Both the position numbers and the translations under genes were made by a program. This document shows, piece after piece, positions 1-7,317 of a DNA stretch of 35,000 nt. The stretch covers positions 1 through 35,000 of the forward strand of contig DATIXD010000152.1 in assembly GCA_035518875.1 (NCBI GenBank), read 5' to 3'. Under the pieces are notes generated by a model that saw nothing but the letters and a program-made list of their open reading frames with translations, did no database searches and had not been told where the DNA came from. Positions within the stretch are counted from its first letter, which is position 1. Every line of letters starts with the position of its first letter. The DNA is from DATIXD01 sp035518875. Lineage in GTDB: Bacteria > Pseudomonadota > Gammaproteobacteria > Methylococcales > Methylococcaceae.

Positions 1-1
1 C

Positions 2-811
2 TGGCTGGTGGACGTCAAAGCCTCGGGCTTGCGACCGGGCAGTCTAAAACAGGACGCGCTCGTCCCCGCCAACGGCCCCGCGAATAGCCCAACGGCGAGT
101 GGTGCGGTGGCCCAGGGTACAACTACCGTGGACTTGCTGGCATTGTACACCCTCAATCTGGCAACTCCGGTTACCCGTATCAATACGCTAGTGGCCATGG
201 CGAATCAGGCCTATGTGGACAGCAAGATCAACCTGAAATTGCGACTGGTGGGAGCCGTGCGGGTCAATTACACGGAAAACAATAACAACTCGACGGCGCT
301 GAACGACCTGACCTATGGACGTTCTACGCTGAACAATGTCGCCTCTCTTCGTACGAAGTACGGTGCGGACTTGGCATCCCTGATACGGCCCTTCATCAAG
401 CCCTCACAGGTGAGTTGCGGCACCGCCTGGGTAAACGGCGCGAATGGCGGCGTCATGAACGCCCGGTATGGATTCTCCGTAGTCAGCGACGGCAGAGACA
501 AGAACGGCTCCAGTTATTACTGCGGCAATTACTCGCTGACGCACGAATTGGGACATAACTTCGGCAGCGCGCACGATCGCGCGCACAGCAGTGTGGCCGG
601 TGCTTTCCCCTACTCCTACGGATATAAACTGCCCGTGAGCGGCAAGGGCACGATCATGAGCTACTACAACCCGCGCATTGGCTACTTCTCCAATCCGCGC
701 ATAACCTGCTTTGGCGAACTTTGCGGCAAGGTGGCGTCCGAGGACAATGCGCGTTCCATCGGCAGCACCTCACCGAAGGTGGCCAATTTCATGCCGCGCC
801 TGGTTCCGTAA
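2..811 (+). CDS. Metzincin-type zinc metalloprotease, 3' part only
   Basis: The frame is open to the left edge, so the N-terminus, including any signal peptide or propeptide, lies outside the window. The GTG at 8 is probably internal. The visible part carries the full zinc site of a reprolysin/M12-like metzincin: HELGHNFGSAHD, with the HExxH codons at 542-556, giving three histidine ligands, the catalytic Glu and the conserved Gly. The downstream GTIMSY (Met codon 655-657) is the Met-turn that closes the active site. Several cysteines around the catalytic domain suggest disulfides and so an exported protein. Such enzymes hydrolyse peptide bonds in extracellular proteins; the substrate cannot be read from sequence. 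No operon link to the next gene is evident (143 bp gap). The protease class is secure; secretion and role are inferred. Confidence 0.85.
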   Translation, partial: WLVDVKASGLRPGSLKQDALVPANGPANSPTASGAVAQGTTTVDLLALYTLNLATPVTRINTLVAMANQAYVDSKINLKLRLVGAVRVNYTENNNNSTALNDLTYGRSTLNNVASLRTKYGADLASLIRPFIKPSQVSCGTAWVNGANGGVMNARYGFSVVSDGRDKNGSSYYCGNYSLTHELGHNFGSAHDRAHSSVAGAFPYSYGYKLPVSGKGTIMSYYNPRIGYFSNPRITCFGELCGKVASEDNARSIGSTSPKVANFMPRLVP

Positions 812-954
812 TCTGGCCCACCCTCGCAATGAATCTGCGCGGACAATCGATTGAGAAAACTGATTAAAAAGCCCTTGAAGCCCGGGTATGCTATAAGTGA
901 TAGCAGATAAACTGCTTACCTTTAAAAAACCAGTTTCACACGAGAGGTTTCAAT

Positions 955-1176
955 ATGACCGACAAACTATTGCGTGACATCGAATATACCGCTCCTGAAA
1001 CCATGGAGGACTTGCTTTTGGTGATGGCGAAAAATGTCGAGGCATCCTTGATCAAAGGTGGGGCCAAACCGGGAATCGATTATGAGATCATCGATCTTTA
1101 TCAATTAGCCCAGCCGTTTGCGCTGGAGATATTTCGAAAGAATATCAACACAATCTCGTACACCACGCGCTGGTAA
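955..1176 (+). CDS. Small hypothetical protein, 73 aa
   Basis: I do not recognise this family. The start is supported by GAGAGG about 7 bases upstream of an ATG. The product is small, soluble and mildly acidic (MTDKLLRDIEYTAPETMEDL at the N-terminus), with no membrane segment, signal peptide or cysteine. Its middle is likely helical. It ends 20 bp before the pRiA4b-like gene and lies on the same strand, so the two are probably co-transcribed. Upstream, 812-954 holds a small perfect stem (TGCTAT/ATAGCA at 889-905) but no convincing paired -35/-10. It could be a conserved small partner of the next gene, but nothing in the sequence proves that. Confidence 0.6.
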   Translation: MTDKLLRDIEYTAPETMEDLLLVMAKNVEASLIKGGAKPGIDYEIIDLYQLAQPFALEIFRKNINTISYTTRW

Positions 1177-1196
1177 CTAACGCGAATCGATGTGAC

Positions 1197-1754
1197 ATGA
1201 AAACAAAACCCGGCACCAGCATTTACCAATTGAAAGTCAGCCTGCAGGGCAGCAAGCCGCCGATCTGGCGGCGGCTGCTGGTCGCTGCCGACATCACCCT
1301 GCCGAAACTCCACGATATTCTCCAGATTTCCATGGGGTGGACAGATTCTCATCTGCATAGCTTTCGCACCGGAAATGAATACTTCGGTCAACCCGATGGC
1401 GATTTTCCATCGGCAATGAAAAGCGAAGCCAGGGTCAAACTGAACTCGCTGCTGCAGCGTGAAAAAGATTCCGTGATCTATGAATACGACTTCGGCGACA
1501 GTTGGGAGCACAGGATCGTCCTGGAAAAGATTCTTCCCTTCGACGAGCAAGTGAAACTACCCCGCTGCACCGCCGGAAAACGCGCCTGCCCACCCGAGGA
1601 TTGCGGCGGTATCTGGGGTTATTCCGATTTGCTCGATACCCTCCAGGATCCCCAGCACCCGGATCATGACGAGATGAAGGAATGGCTGGGCGGCGATTTC
1701 GACCCCGAGTTTTTCGACATGGCCGGCGTTAACAAAATGCTGGCTCAACTCTGA
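1197..1754 (+). CDS. Plasmid pRiA4b ORF-3-like family protein
   Basis: A 185-residue protein of the pRiA4b ORF-3 family, whose biochemical role is not established. Family hallmarks visible here are an N-terminal strand ending in PPIWRRLLV (about residues 21-29), the HDILQISMGWTDSHLHSF stretch (about 38-55), and the YEYDFGDSWEHRIVLE stretch (about 82-97) followed by PRC and CPPEDCGG cysteines that may bind a metal. Length is normal for the single-domain form. The gene is often found on mobile DNA but also in chromosomes; base composition here does not differ obviously from its neighbours. It ends 25 bp before nrdB, which suggests co-transcription. Family assignment is firm and function unknown. 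Confidence 0.9.
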   Translation: MKTKPGTSIYQLKVSLQGSKPPIWRRLLVAADITLPKLHDILQISMGWTDSHLHSFRTGNEYFGQPDGDFPSAMKSEARVKLNSLLQREKDSVIYEYDFGDSWEHRIVLEKILPFDEQVKLPRCTAGKRACPPEDCGGIWGYSDLLDTLQDPQHPDHDEMKEWLGGDFDPEFFDMAGVNKMLAQL

Positions 1755-1779
1755 ACCATAACCCTTGGGAGATAACAAC

Positions 1780-3018
1780 ATGCTGAATTGGGACGATCCA
1801 CTCGCAACAATAACCAACAACACCATCACGCCCAACGCTGTCAAAGCCAGACCCGGCATGGGGATCCAAAGCAATGAAGCATTGATGAAAACCGCCGGCG
1901 ACGCGCCCAGCGTCAACCCCGATCCAAGGGCGGGTGCGAAGACGCAGGTTGGGCACCGCGATGGCGGCCTGACCGGTCTGGAAAACATCGAAATGGGCGC
2001 CAGGCGCATCCAGGTCGATGACAAGAAGATCATCAACTGCCGCGCCGACCTCAACCAACTGGTGCCCTTCAAATATCAATGGGCCTGGCAGAAATATCTG
2101 GATGCCTGCGCCAACCACTGGATGCCGCAGGAAATCAACATGAATGCGGACATCGCCCTATGGAAAAGCGCCGACGGGCTGACCGAGGACGAGCGCACCA
2201 TCATCATGCGCAACCTCGGCTTTTTCTCCACGGCCGATTCCCTGGTCGCCAACAATCTGGTGCTGGCCGTCTACCGCCACATCACCAACCCGGAATGCCG
2301 CCAGTATCTGCTGCGCCAGGCATTCGAGGAAGCCCTGCACACCCACGCCTATCAGTATGTGGTGGAATCGCTGGGCATGGATGAAGGCGAAGTGTTCAAC
2401 ATGTACCGCGAAGTTCCGGCGGTTGCGCGCAAGGCGGAATGGGCACTGCCTTTCACCCAGTACCTGTCGGACCCGCACTTCAAAACCGGCACCGTGGAGA
2501 ATGACCAGAAACTCTTGCGCGAGTTGATCGCTTTCTACGTCATTTTCGAGGGCATTTTCTTCTACGTCGGCTTCACCCAGATCCTGTCCATGGGCCGCCG
2601 CAACAAGATGACCGGCACGGCCGAGCAGTTCCAGTACATTCTGCGTGACGAATCCATGCACATGAACTTCGGCATCGATGTGATCAACCAGATCAAGATC
2701 GAGAATCCGCACCTCTGGTCGGAAAGCTTCAAGGCGGAAATGATCCAAATGATCCGCGAGGCCGTCGAGATCGAAACCCAATATGCCTACGACACCATGC
2801 CGCGCGGCATCTTGGGGCTGAACGCGCCGATGTTTAAGGAGTACCTGGAATTCATCGCCAATCGCCGCTGCGCCCAGATCGGCCTGCCGGAACAATATCC
2901 CGGCGCGAACAATCCGTTCCCGTGGATGAGCGAGGTATTGGATTTGAAAAAGGAAAAGAACTTCTTTGAAACCCGTGTGACGGAATATCAGACCGGCGGA
3001 GCTTTGAGCTGGGATTGA
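1780..3018 (+). CDS. nrdB: Ribonucleoside-diphosphate reductase, beta subunit (class Ia)
   Basis: Radical-generating small subunit that, with NrdA, reduces ribonucleoside diphosphates to deoxyribonucleotides under aerobic conditions. The ATG at 1780 is chosen because GGGAGAT lies 7 bases upstream; the TTG at 1765 would place that Shine-Dalgarno inside the gene. The product has 412 residues, near the length of Pseudomonas-type NrdB. The di-iron ligands are intact: D153, E184, H187, E257, E291 and H294. The radical tyrosine is Y191 in the ExxHxxxY arrangement, so this is a tyrosyl-radical enzyme and not the Phe-bearing class Ic type. The C-terminal tail (TEYQTGGALSWD) is the kind that docks into NrdA. 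No nrdA lies on either side within the window. It follows the pRiA4b-like gene closely, an unusual upstream neighbour. Confidence 0.96.
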   Translation: MLNWDDPLATITNNTITPNAVKARPGMGIQSNEALMKTAGDAPSVNPDPRAGAKTQVGHRDGGLTGLENIEMGARRIQVDDKKIINCRADLNQLVPFKYQWAWQKYLDACANHWMPQEINMNADIALWKSADGLTEDERTIIMRNLGFFSTADSLVANNLVLAVYRHITNPECRQYLLRQAFEEALHTHAYQYVVESLGMDEGEVFNMYREVPAVARKAEWALPFTQYLSDPHFKTGTVENDQKLLRELIAFYVIFEGIFFYVGFTQILSMGRRNKMTGTAEQFQYILRDESMHMNFGIDVINQIKIENPHLWSESFKAEMIQMIREAVEIETQYAYDTMPRGILGLNAPMFKEYLEFIANRRCAQIGLPEQYPGANNPFPWMSEVLDLKKEKNFFETRVTEYQTGGALSWD

Positions 3019-3028
3019 GCGGAGAGGC

Positions 3029-3069
3029 GCGCGTGGGCGCGAGGAATCGAACCCCGCCACCCCACGCGC
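3029..3069 (-). other. tRNA T-arm/acceptor-like hairpin downstream of nrdB
   Basis: A perfect 9-bp stem (3029-3037 with 3061-3069) encloses, on the minus strand, a 5-bp stem with one G-U pair around TTCGATT. GGTTCGATTCC matches the tRNA T-loop consensus, and the T-arm lies 2 nt from the 3' acceptor strand, as in a tRNA minihelix. No D-arm or anticodon arm and no CCA follow. It starts 10 bp after the nrdB stop and has no T-run. It may be a tRNA relic, a former attachment site or chance; it may also protect the nrdB mRNA end. Confidence 0.4.
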
Positions 3070-3319
3070 ACTTTACGAAACAGAGTTTGCACTGCATTGA
3101 ACCAAGAGGCGGCCGCGTAATTTGGCTATATCTCGCGCCGCCGTCCCGCATCGCATCAGTGCCAGAAAATCCCCCCCGTCTATCGGAACGGCCCGTAGCA
3201 CAGGCAGTACCGGATCGTAGAGGCCAAGGCCAGCTCATGCAGAAAAACGCCGAAATCCCATCGCGCAACAATCTCGGACGACGGCACCATTCGGCAGTCG
3301 GGAAAAAGCTTTCACAGGA

Positions 3320-3349
3320 TTGACAAGGATAAGCGCCCTCTTTCATAAT
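3320..3349 (+). promoter_or_regulatory. Strong sigma70 promoter for tRNA-Leu
   Basis: A perfect -35 TTGACA at 3320-3325 and a 5/6 -10 CATAAT at 3344-3349, 18 bp apart. The predicted start near 3356 is about 30 nt before the mature tRNA. A GC-rich discriminator (GCGCGCC) follows the -10, typical of stringently controlled stable-RNA promoters. Confidence 0.8.
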
Positions 3350-3385
3350 GCGCGCCTCATCGAGCCGCTAACGCGGCACCCTCTT

Positions 3386-3470
3386 GCCGAGGTGGTGAAA
3401 TTGGTAGACACGCATGTTTCAGGTACATGTGAGGCGACTCGTGGAGGTTCAAGTCCTCTCCTCGGCACCA
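3386..3470 (+). tRNA. tRNA-Leu (anticodon CAG)
   Basis: Class II tRNA of 85 nt including an encoded CCA. The acceptor stem GCCGAGG/CCTCGGC is perfect. The anticodon stem CATGT/ACATG (3413-3417 with 3425-3429) is perfect and holds the loop TTCAGGT, giving anticodon CAG at 3420-3422 for CUG codons. The T-arm is GGAGG-TTCAAGT-CCTCT, and the extended variable arm typical of tRNA-Leu lies between. No T-run terminator is evident after CCA. Confidence 0.97.
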
Positions 3471-3804
3471 CAATCCCCCAGTGACGCCAGCCCGTACAGG
3501 CCTCCCTGACCCAATCCTCGCGCCGTGACCCAGCAGATGTCATCGCTCGCGAAGGCGCTACATCATGCCGATGGGTCCCATTCAGTCCCGGCCGCACTCG
3601 GCGATGCCCGAATTCACCCAACACTTCAGAGTCGATCGGAAGCCAACCGGGTACTTCGAGACTCTTTTACATCCGTCAACGACGGCATTCAGAACTCGGC
3701 AACCCCTGCACGATTCCGTGCGAAGTCGTCCGCTATTGACGACTTAGCCCACTTCCAAGAGATACTGGTTCTGTAAAAAGCGCCATCAACCCATCGGAGT
3801 TTTC
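3471..3804. other. Non-coding stretch after tRNA-Leu
   Basis: I see no credible gene, tRNA, strong promoter or terminator. Open frames on both strands here have low-complexity, non-family-like translations. No second copy of the tRNA 3' end was seen, so there is no evidence for an integrated element flanked by attachment sites. Position suggests it may hold eroded sequence belonging to the damaged AcpS-like gene that follows. Confidence 0.6.
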
Positions 3805-4043
3805 ATGCCCTTGCGCGTCGATTGCGATGTGTGCCGATCGGCCTCTTCACGGCGAAAGAGGCTGACTTGAAGACGCTGAACCTGCCCGCGGACGCGTGGC
3901 TGGAGATTGTGATCGAACACGATTCCCGAGAAGCCCTGCTAGCCGAATTCTTGGAACCCAAGCCCTGGATGAAGGAGATCATCGTGAGTATTTCTCACGC
4001 CGGCGACTATGCCGTCGCCGTAGTGGCGGCGATCCTGGTATGA
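3805..4043 (+). pseudogene. Holo-ACP synthase (AcpS)-like gene, frameshifted and internally deleted
   Basis: AcpS moves 4'-phosphopantetheine from CoA to the serine of acyl carrier proteins. A proper start exists: ATG at 3805 with GGAG 5 bases upstream, encoding MPLRVDCDV, reminiscent of the AcpS N-terminus with its metal-binding Asp. That frame stops about 20 codons in. The AcpS C-terminal part lies in another frame: LFTAKEADLK matches the FAAKEAVLK motif with the metal-binding Glu, and VSISHAGDYAVAVVAAIL matches the typical VSLSHTRDYAVAVV end. About 45 residues between the two parts are missing. Its TGA overlaps the ATG of the next gene (ATGA), so the layout of a coupled operon survives. 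A short divergent but translated protein starting at the TTG at 3822 (73 aa) is possible; loss of function is more likely. Confidence 0.55.
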
Positions 4044-6466
4044 CCGACCTCACAGCCCTGTTGGACGAGATGGCAGAGCAGTACGCTTCCCGCGTGGCGC
4101 TGGTCTATCGTCCCCGTTATCGCACGCTGCGCTGGACCTTTGGCGAACTGCGCGATCGCGTGGGCGGAGTGGCGCGTGCCTTGCTGACTGAAGGGGTTGG
4201 GCCCGGGGATCGGATCCTGCTGTTCAGCGGCAACTCGCCCCACTGGGCGGCGGCTTTTTTTGCTATCCTGGCCCGCGGGGCGGTCGCGGTGCCGCTCAAC
4301 CCCAGAAGCCCTGTCGAACAACTCCAGCGCATCATCGCATCCTGCGAACCGAAACTGCTGCTCTGCTCCTCGCGCATGCCCTGGCCCGGCGGGCCGATCA
4401 AGACGGTTGAAATCGAAGCCGTAGCGGCCATGACGACCAAGGCGCCGCCCCCGGCCCGGGTCCCGATCCAACCCGGTCAGCTGGCCGAGATCGTTTACAC
4501 CTCGGGCACGACCGGGGATCCCAAGGGCGTTATGTTGACCCACGCCAATCTGCTGGCTTGCGTGCACGCCTTGGGCGAAGCCGTCCCCCTGCTCCCGGGC
4601 GATGCGGTGCTCAGCATCGTGCCCTTGTTTCATCTTTACGGCCAGATGGCCGGCCTGCTGTACCCGCTGAGTCGAGGCTGCGCCCTCACCTACGTCCCCT
4701 CCTTGAGCTCGCGCGTCATCCTGAACACCTTTTCCCGCACGCCCGCCAGCTATCTCGTGGCGGTGCCCGAGTTCCTGAAGACGGTCATGGACCGCCTCGA
4801 GGACGAACTTCTGCGGCGCCCGGTTTTTCTGAGAACCATCGCGCGCCGTCTGATCCGCCGACGGGCGTTTCAAAACCTCGATACGATCGTGAGCGGGGGC
4901 GCACCGCTCTCGGCCGAGCTCGAAACGAAGTGGCGGGCATTCGGTTTCGAAGTGTTGCAGGGCTACGGCCTGACGGAGACCAGCCCGATGATCGCCTGCA
5001 ATACCCGTCACGCGCACCGTTTCGGATCGGTCGGCAAACCGATCCCCGGCGTTTCGGTGAGGGTCGCACCGGACGGCGAGATCCTGGTCAAGGGCCCCAA
5101 CGTCATGGCCGGCTATTATCGTGACGAGGCGCGCACGCGGCAGACGATCCAAGATGGCTGGCTGAAGACGGACGATTCCGGAAAATTCGACGAGGACGGA
5201 TTCTTGTACGTGTTCGGACGGAAAAAATACATGATCCTCGGCCCCGGGGGAGAGAATGTCTTTCCCGAAGACATCGAGGCTGAGCTCAGCGCCGTCGCCG
5301 GCGTGCGCGACAGTGCCGTGGTGGGTTTGGAGCGGGGAGGACGGGTGGCCATACACGCCGTCCTGCTGAGCGATCGCGGCGACGGCGATGCAATCGTGGC
5401 GGAGGCCAATCGGCGTTTGGCGTCCCATCAGCAGATCATGGGCTGGTCGCTCTGGCCGGAAGTGGATTTTCCGCGCTCTGCCACGCGCAAGGTAAGAAAA
5501 GAGGAGGTCATCCGCTGGCTCGCCACCCAGCAGGCGACGACACCCAGGGCGGTGACCGTAGCCACCCCGCTCACCCGCCTCATTGCCCAGGTGACCCGGA
5601 CCGATCCAATGACGATCGACGATTCGACGCATCTGGTGGCAGACCTGCATCTGGATTCGCTGCTGCGGATCGAGCTGGTCAGTCGCATCGAGGAAGAATT
5701 CAATCTGGATATCCCGGAAAACCTCATCACCGACGTCACTACCGTCGGCGAGCTCAAAGCGCTGGTCGAGGAACGCAACATCCGATCCGAGGCCGCGTTG
5801 AACTATCCGCGCTGGTCCTTGGGTAAAGGGTCCCGCCTCATCAGGCCGGCCATTCAGCACATCGGCTTTTTTTCCTGGCTCTCGTGGCTGTGCGATCTGA
5901 ACGTGGAAGGTCGGGAAAACCTGGAAGACCTGCACGGCCCCGTCATATTCATGGCCAACCACCGCAGTTATCTGGACGGTCCCGTGCTCGTACAGGCGAT
6001 GCCGCGACGATGGCGCGCCAAACTGGCCATTGCGGCGGCCTATGATCCGCTGTACGAGCGGTTCCCGAAGATCGCGCCGCTGGCGGAACTGTCCTTCAAC
6101 ACCTATCCCTTCGGCACCCGGCTTTCGGAGAACATCAAGCCGAGTCTGGAGTACACCGGCAGCCTCCTCGACGATGGCTGGAGCGTGTTGATCTTCCCCG
6201 AAGGCAGGATGAATCGGAGCGAGCAAGCGCTGATGCCCTTGCGGGGCGGGACGGGGATACTGGCGGTGGAAATGCAGGTTCCCATCGTGCCCATGACCAT
6301 CGCCGGCACGGAGCGGATACTGCCGCCCGATATGCTGATGCCGCGAAGACGCGGCCGGGTCGACATCCGCTTCGGCAAACCCTTGACGTTCGCGCCCTCG
6401 GATCGATATGGCGAGACCACCCGCCTGCTTGAACGGGCCATCGGCGAACTACTGATGCAGAAATAG
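4040..6466 (+). CDS. AMP-dependent acyl synthetase / ACP / PlsC-type acyltransferase fusion
   Basis: An 808-residue, three-domain protein. Residues 1 to ~500 are an ANL-superfamily adenylating domain: ATP loop YTSGTTGDPKG at 153-163, GYGLTETSP at 308-316, DGWLKTDD at 372-379, hinge R394-K396, and a candidate catalytic lysine K484. Residues ~505-580 are an acyl carrier domain with LDS at 538-540, S540 being the phosphopantetheine site. Residues ~600-808 are a PlsC/LPLAT domain with NHRSYLD (H641-x4-D646) and FPEGR at 719-723. The likely chemistry is activation of a fatty acid, loading on the carrier and transfer to a lysophospholipid or other acceptor. E. coli Aas has the related activities but acyltransferase first and no internal carrier. 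ATG at 4040 overlaps the preceding TGA. thiE follows 24 bp later. No membrane segment is obvious. The acceptor is unknown. Confidence 0.93.
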   Translation: MTDLTALLDEMAEQYASRVALVYRPRYRTLRWTFGELRDRVGGVARALLTEGVGPGDRILLFSGNSPHWAAAFFAILARGAVAVPLNPRSPVEQLQRIIASCEPKLLLCSSRMPWPGGPIKTVEIEAVAAMTTKAPPPARVPIQPGQLAEIVYTSGTTGDPKGVMLTHANLLACVHALGEAVPLLPGDAVLSIVPLFHLYGQMAGLLYPLSRGCALTYVPSLSSRVILNTFSRTPASYLVAVPEFLKTVMDRLEDELLRRPVFLRTIARRLIRRRAFQNLDTIVSGGAPLSAELETKWRAFGFEVLQGYGLTETSPMIACNTRHAHRFGSVGKPIPGVSVRVAPDGEILVKGPNVMAGYYRDEARTRQTIQDGWLKTDDSGKFDEDGFLYVFGRKKYMILGPGGENVFPEDIEAELSAVAGVRDSAVVGLERGGRVAIHAVLLSDRGDGDAIVAEANRRLASHQQIMGWSLWPEVDFPRSATRKVRKEEVIRWLATQQATTPRAVTVATPLTRLIAQVTRTDPMTIDDSTHLVADLHLDSLLRIELVSRIEEEFNLDIPENLITDVTTVGELKALVEERNIRSEAALNYPRWSLGKGSRLIRPAIQHIGFFSWLSWLCDLNVEGRENLEDLHGPVIFMANHRSYLDGPVLVQAMPRRWRAKLAIAAAYDPLYERFPKIAPLAELSFNTYPFGTRLSENIKPSLEYTGSLLDDGWSVLIFPEGRMNRSEQALMPLRGGTGILAVEMQVPIVPMTIAGTERILPPDMLMPRRRGRVDIRFGKPLTFAPSDRYGETTRLLERAIGELLMQK

Positions 6467-6490
6467 CCCGTTTGAAAAGCTGACAGAGCC

Positions 6491-7117
6491 TTGCCCATCC
6501 CCTTTCCCAACTCCGGTCTTTACGCGATCACCGGCGAGAACCACGCCACCGCGGCTGCACTGGCCCTCGCGGTGCGCGCGGCCATCCGAGGTGGCGCCAG
6601 GGTCATCCAGTACCGGGCCAAAACCGCCCGCGACCGCCTCACCGAGGTTCATCTTCTCCAGGACGAGTGCCACGCGGGACGAGTCCCGCTCATCATCAAT
6701 GACGATCTCGATCTGGCGCTGGCGATCGGAGCGGATGGCATACATCTCGGCAGAGACGACTGCGCCGTTGATGAAGCCAGAGAGCGTTTGGGAGCGGCGG
6801 CGATCATCGGCGTATCCTGCTACGATTCCGTGGAGCGCGCTGTCGAAGCCGAAGGCCTGGGGGCGAACTATGTCGCCTTCGGCCGCTTCTTTCGCTCGAA
6901 GACCAAACCCGGCGCACCCTGCGCCGCACTGGAAACGCTGAGCGAGGCCAGGACAAGGCTACACGTTCCCATCGTTGCCATCGGGGGCATCACCCCCCAA
7001 AACGGCCGAACGCTCATCGCCGCGGGAGCCGGTCTTCTGGCCGTGATCGATGGGGTTTTCGGTCAGCGCGATCCCGAAGCGGCCGCACGCGCGCTACAAA
7101 TGCTATTTCCGGATTGA
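6491..7117 (+). CDS. thiE: Thiamine-phosphate synthase
   Basis: Joins HMP pyrophosphate and thiazole phosphate to make thiamine monophosphate, with loss of pyrophosphate, in the cytosol. The 208-residue TIM barrel shows the family landmarks: GLYAITGE at the N-terminus, VIQYRAK at 38-44, INDDLDLALAIGADGIHLG at 69-87 with the metal-binding NDD, GVSCYDS at 107-113, YVAFGRFFRSKTKP at 127-140, and a late IGGI phosphate-binding loop. The start is the TTG at 6491, since an in-frame stop lies just upstream and no better start exists; the Shine-Dalgarno is weak. It sits 24 bp behind the acyltransferase fusion and is probably co-transcribed with it, without functional kinship. No TPP riboswitch was seen upstream and no other thi gene is nearby. 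Confidence 0.93.
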   Translation: MPIPFPNSGLYAITGENHATAAALALAVRAAIRGGARVIQYRAKTARDRLTEVHLLQDECHAGRVPLIINDDLDLALAIGADGIHLGRDDCAVDEARERLGAAAIIGVSCYDSVERAVEAEGLGANYVAFGRFFRSKTKPGAPCAALETLSEARTRLHVPIVAIGGITPQNGRTLIAAGAGLLAVIDGVFGQRDPEAAARALQMLFPD

Positions 7118-7128
7118 AAGCAACCTGT

Positions 7129-7183
7129 GGTTCAAATGCACACGGCTACTGGTTCAAAACAACCACTCCGTATGTTTGAATCC
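7129..7183. repeat. Cluster of three GGTTCAAA-type motifs
   Basis: GGTTCAAA occurs at 7129-7136 and again at 7151-7158, exactly 22 bp apart. A near-inverse copy, TTTGAATCC, lies at 7175-7183, 24 bp further on. The two-turn spacing on a 200-bp spacer between thiE and the SulP gene resembles an operator cluster. No known regulator box was recognised; chance remains possible. Confidence 0.35.
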
Positions 7184-7317
7184 ACCACAGCCGGGTCCGA
7201 TCCCGGGAAAACTCCATTGAATACATCCAAATTCAATCACATACCGTTCTGATTATTGGTGGCATGAAATCTGTCTGCAACGCATTTGTTTCCATGACGA
7301 TCGAGCTGTGACCGAAG

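Larger units (their letters stand above)
3019..3385. other. Non-coding stretch between nrdB and tRNA-Leu
   Basis: No credible gene lies here. Open frames on either strand lack ribosome binding sites and recognisable protein features. It holds the T-arm-like hairpin at its left end and the tRNA-Leu promoter at its right end; I see nothing else in between. Confidence 0.7.

Noticed and set aside
2158..3060. 300-codon minus-strand open frame opposite nrdB
   Set aside because: Shadow of nrdB; His/Asp/Gln-rich composition without domain features.
3343..3624. 93-codon minus-strand open frame across tRNA-Leu
   Set aside because: It is a typical spurious antisense-tRNA ORF; its RRGLEPP stretch is simply the reverse complement of the T-arm.
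3471..3804. Integrated genomic island at tRNA-Leu
   Set aside because: No integrase gene and no repeat of the tRNA 3' end anywhere in the window.
4007..6226. 739-codon open frame on the minus strand
   Set aside because: It lies entirely antisense to the synthetase-ACP-acyltransferase fusion, has no recognisable motif and reflects GC-rich codon bias in the opposite frame.
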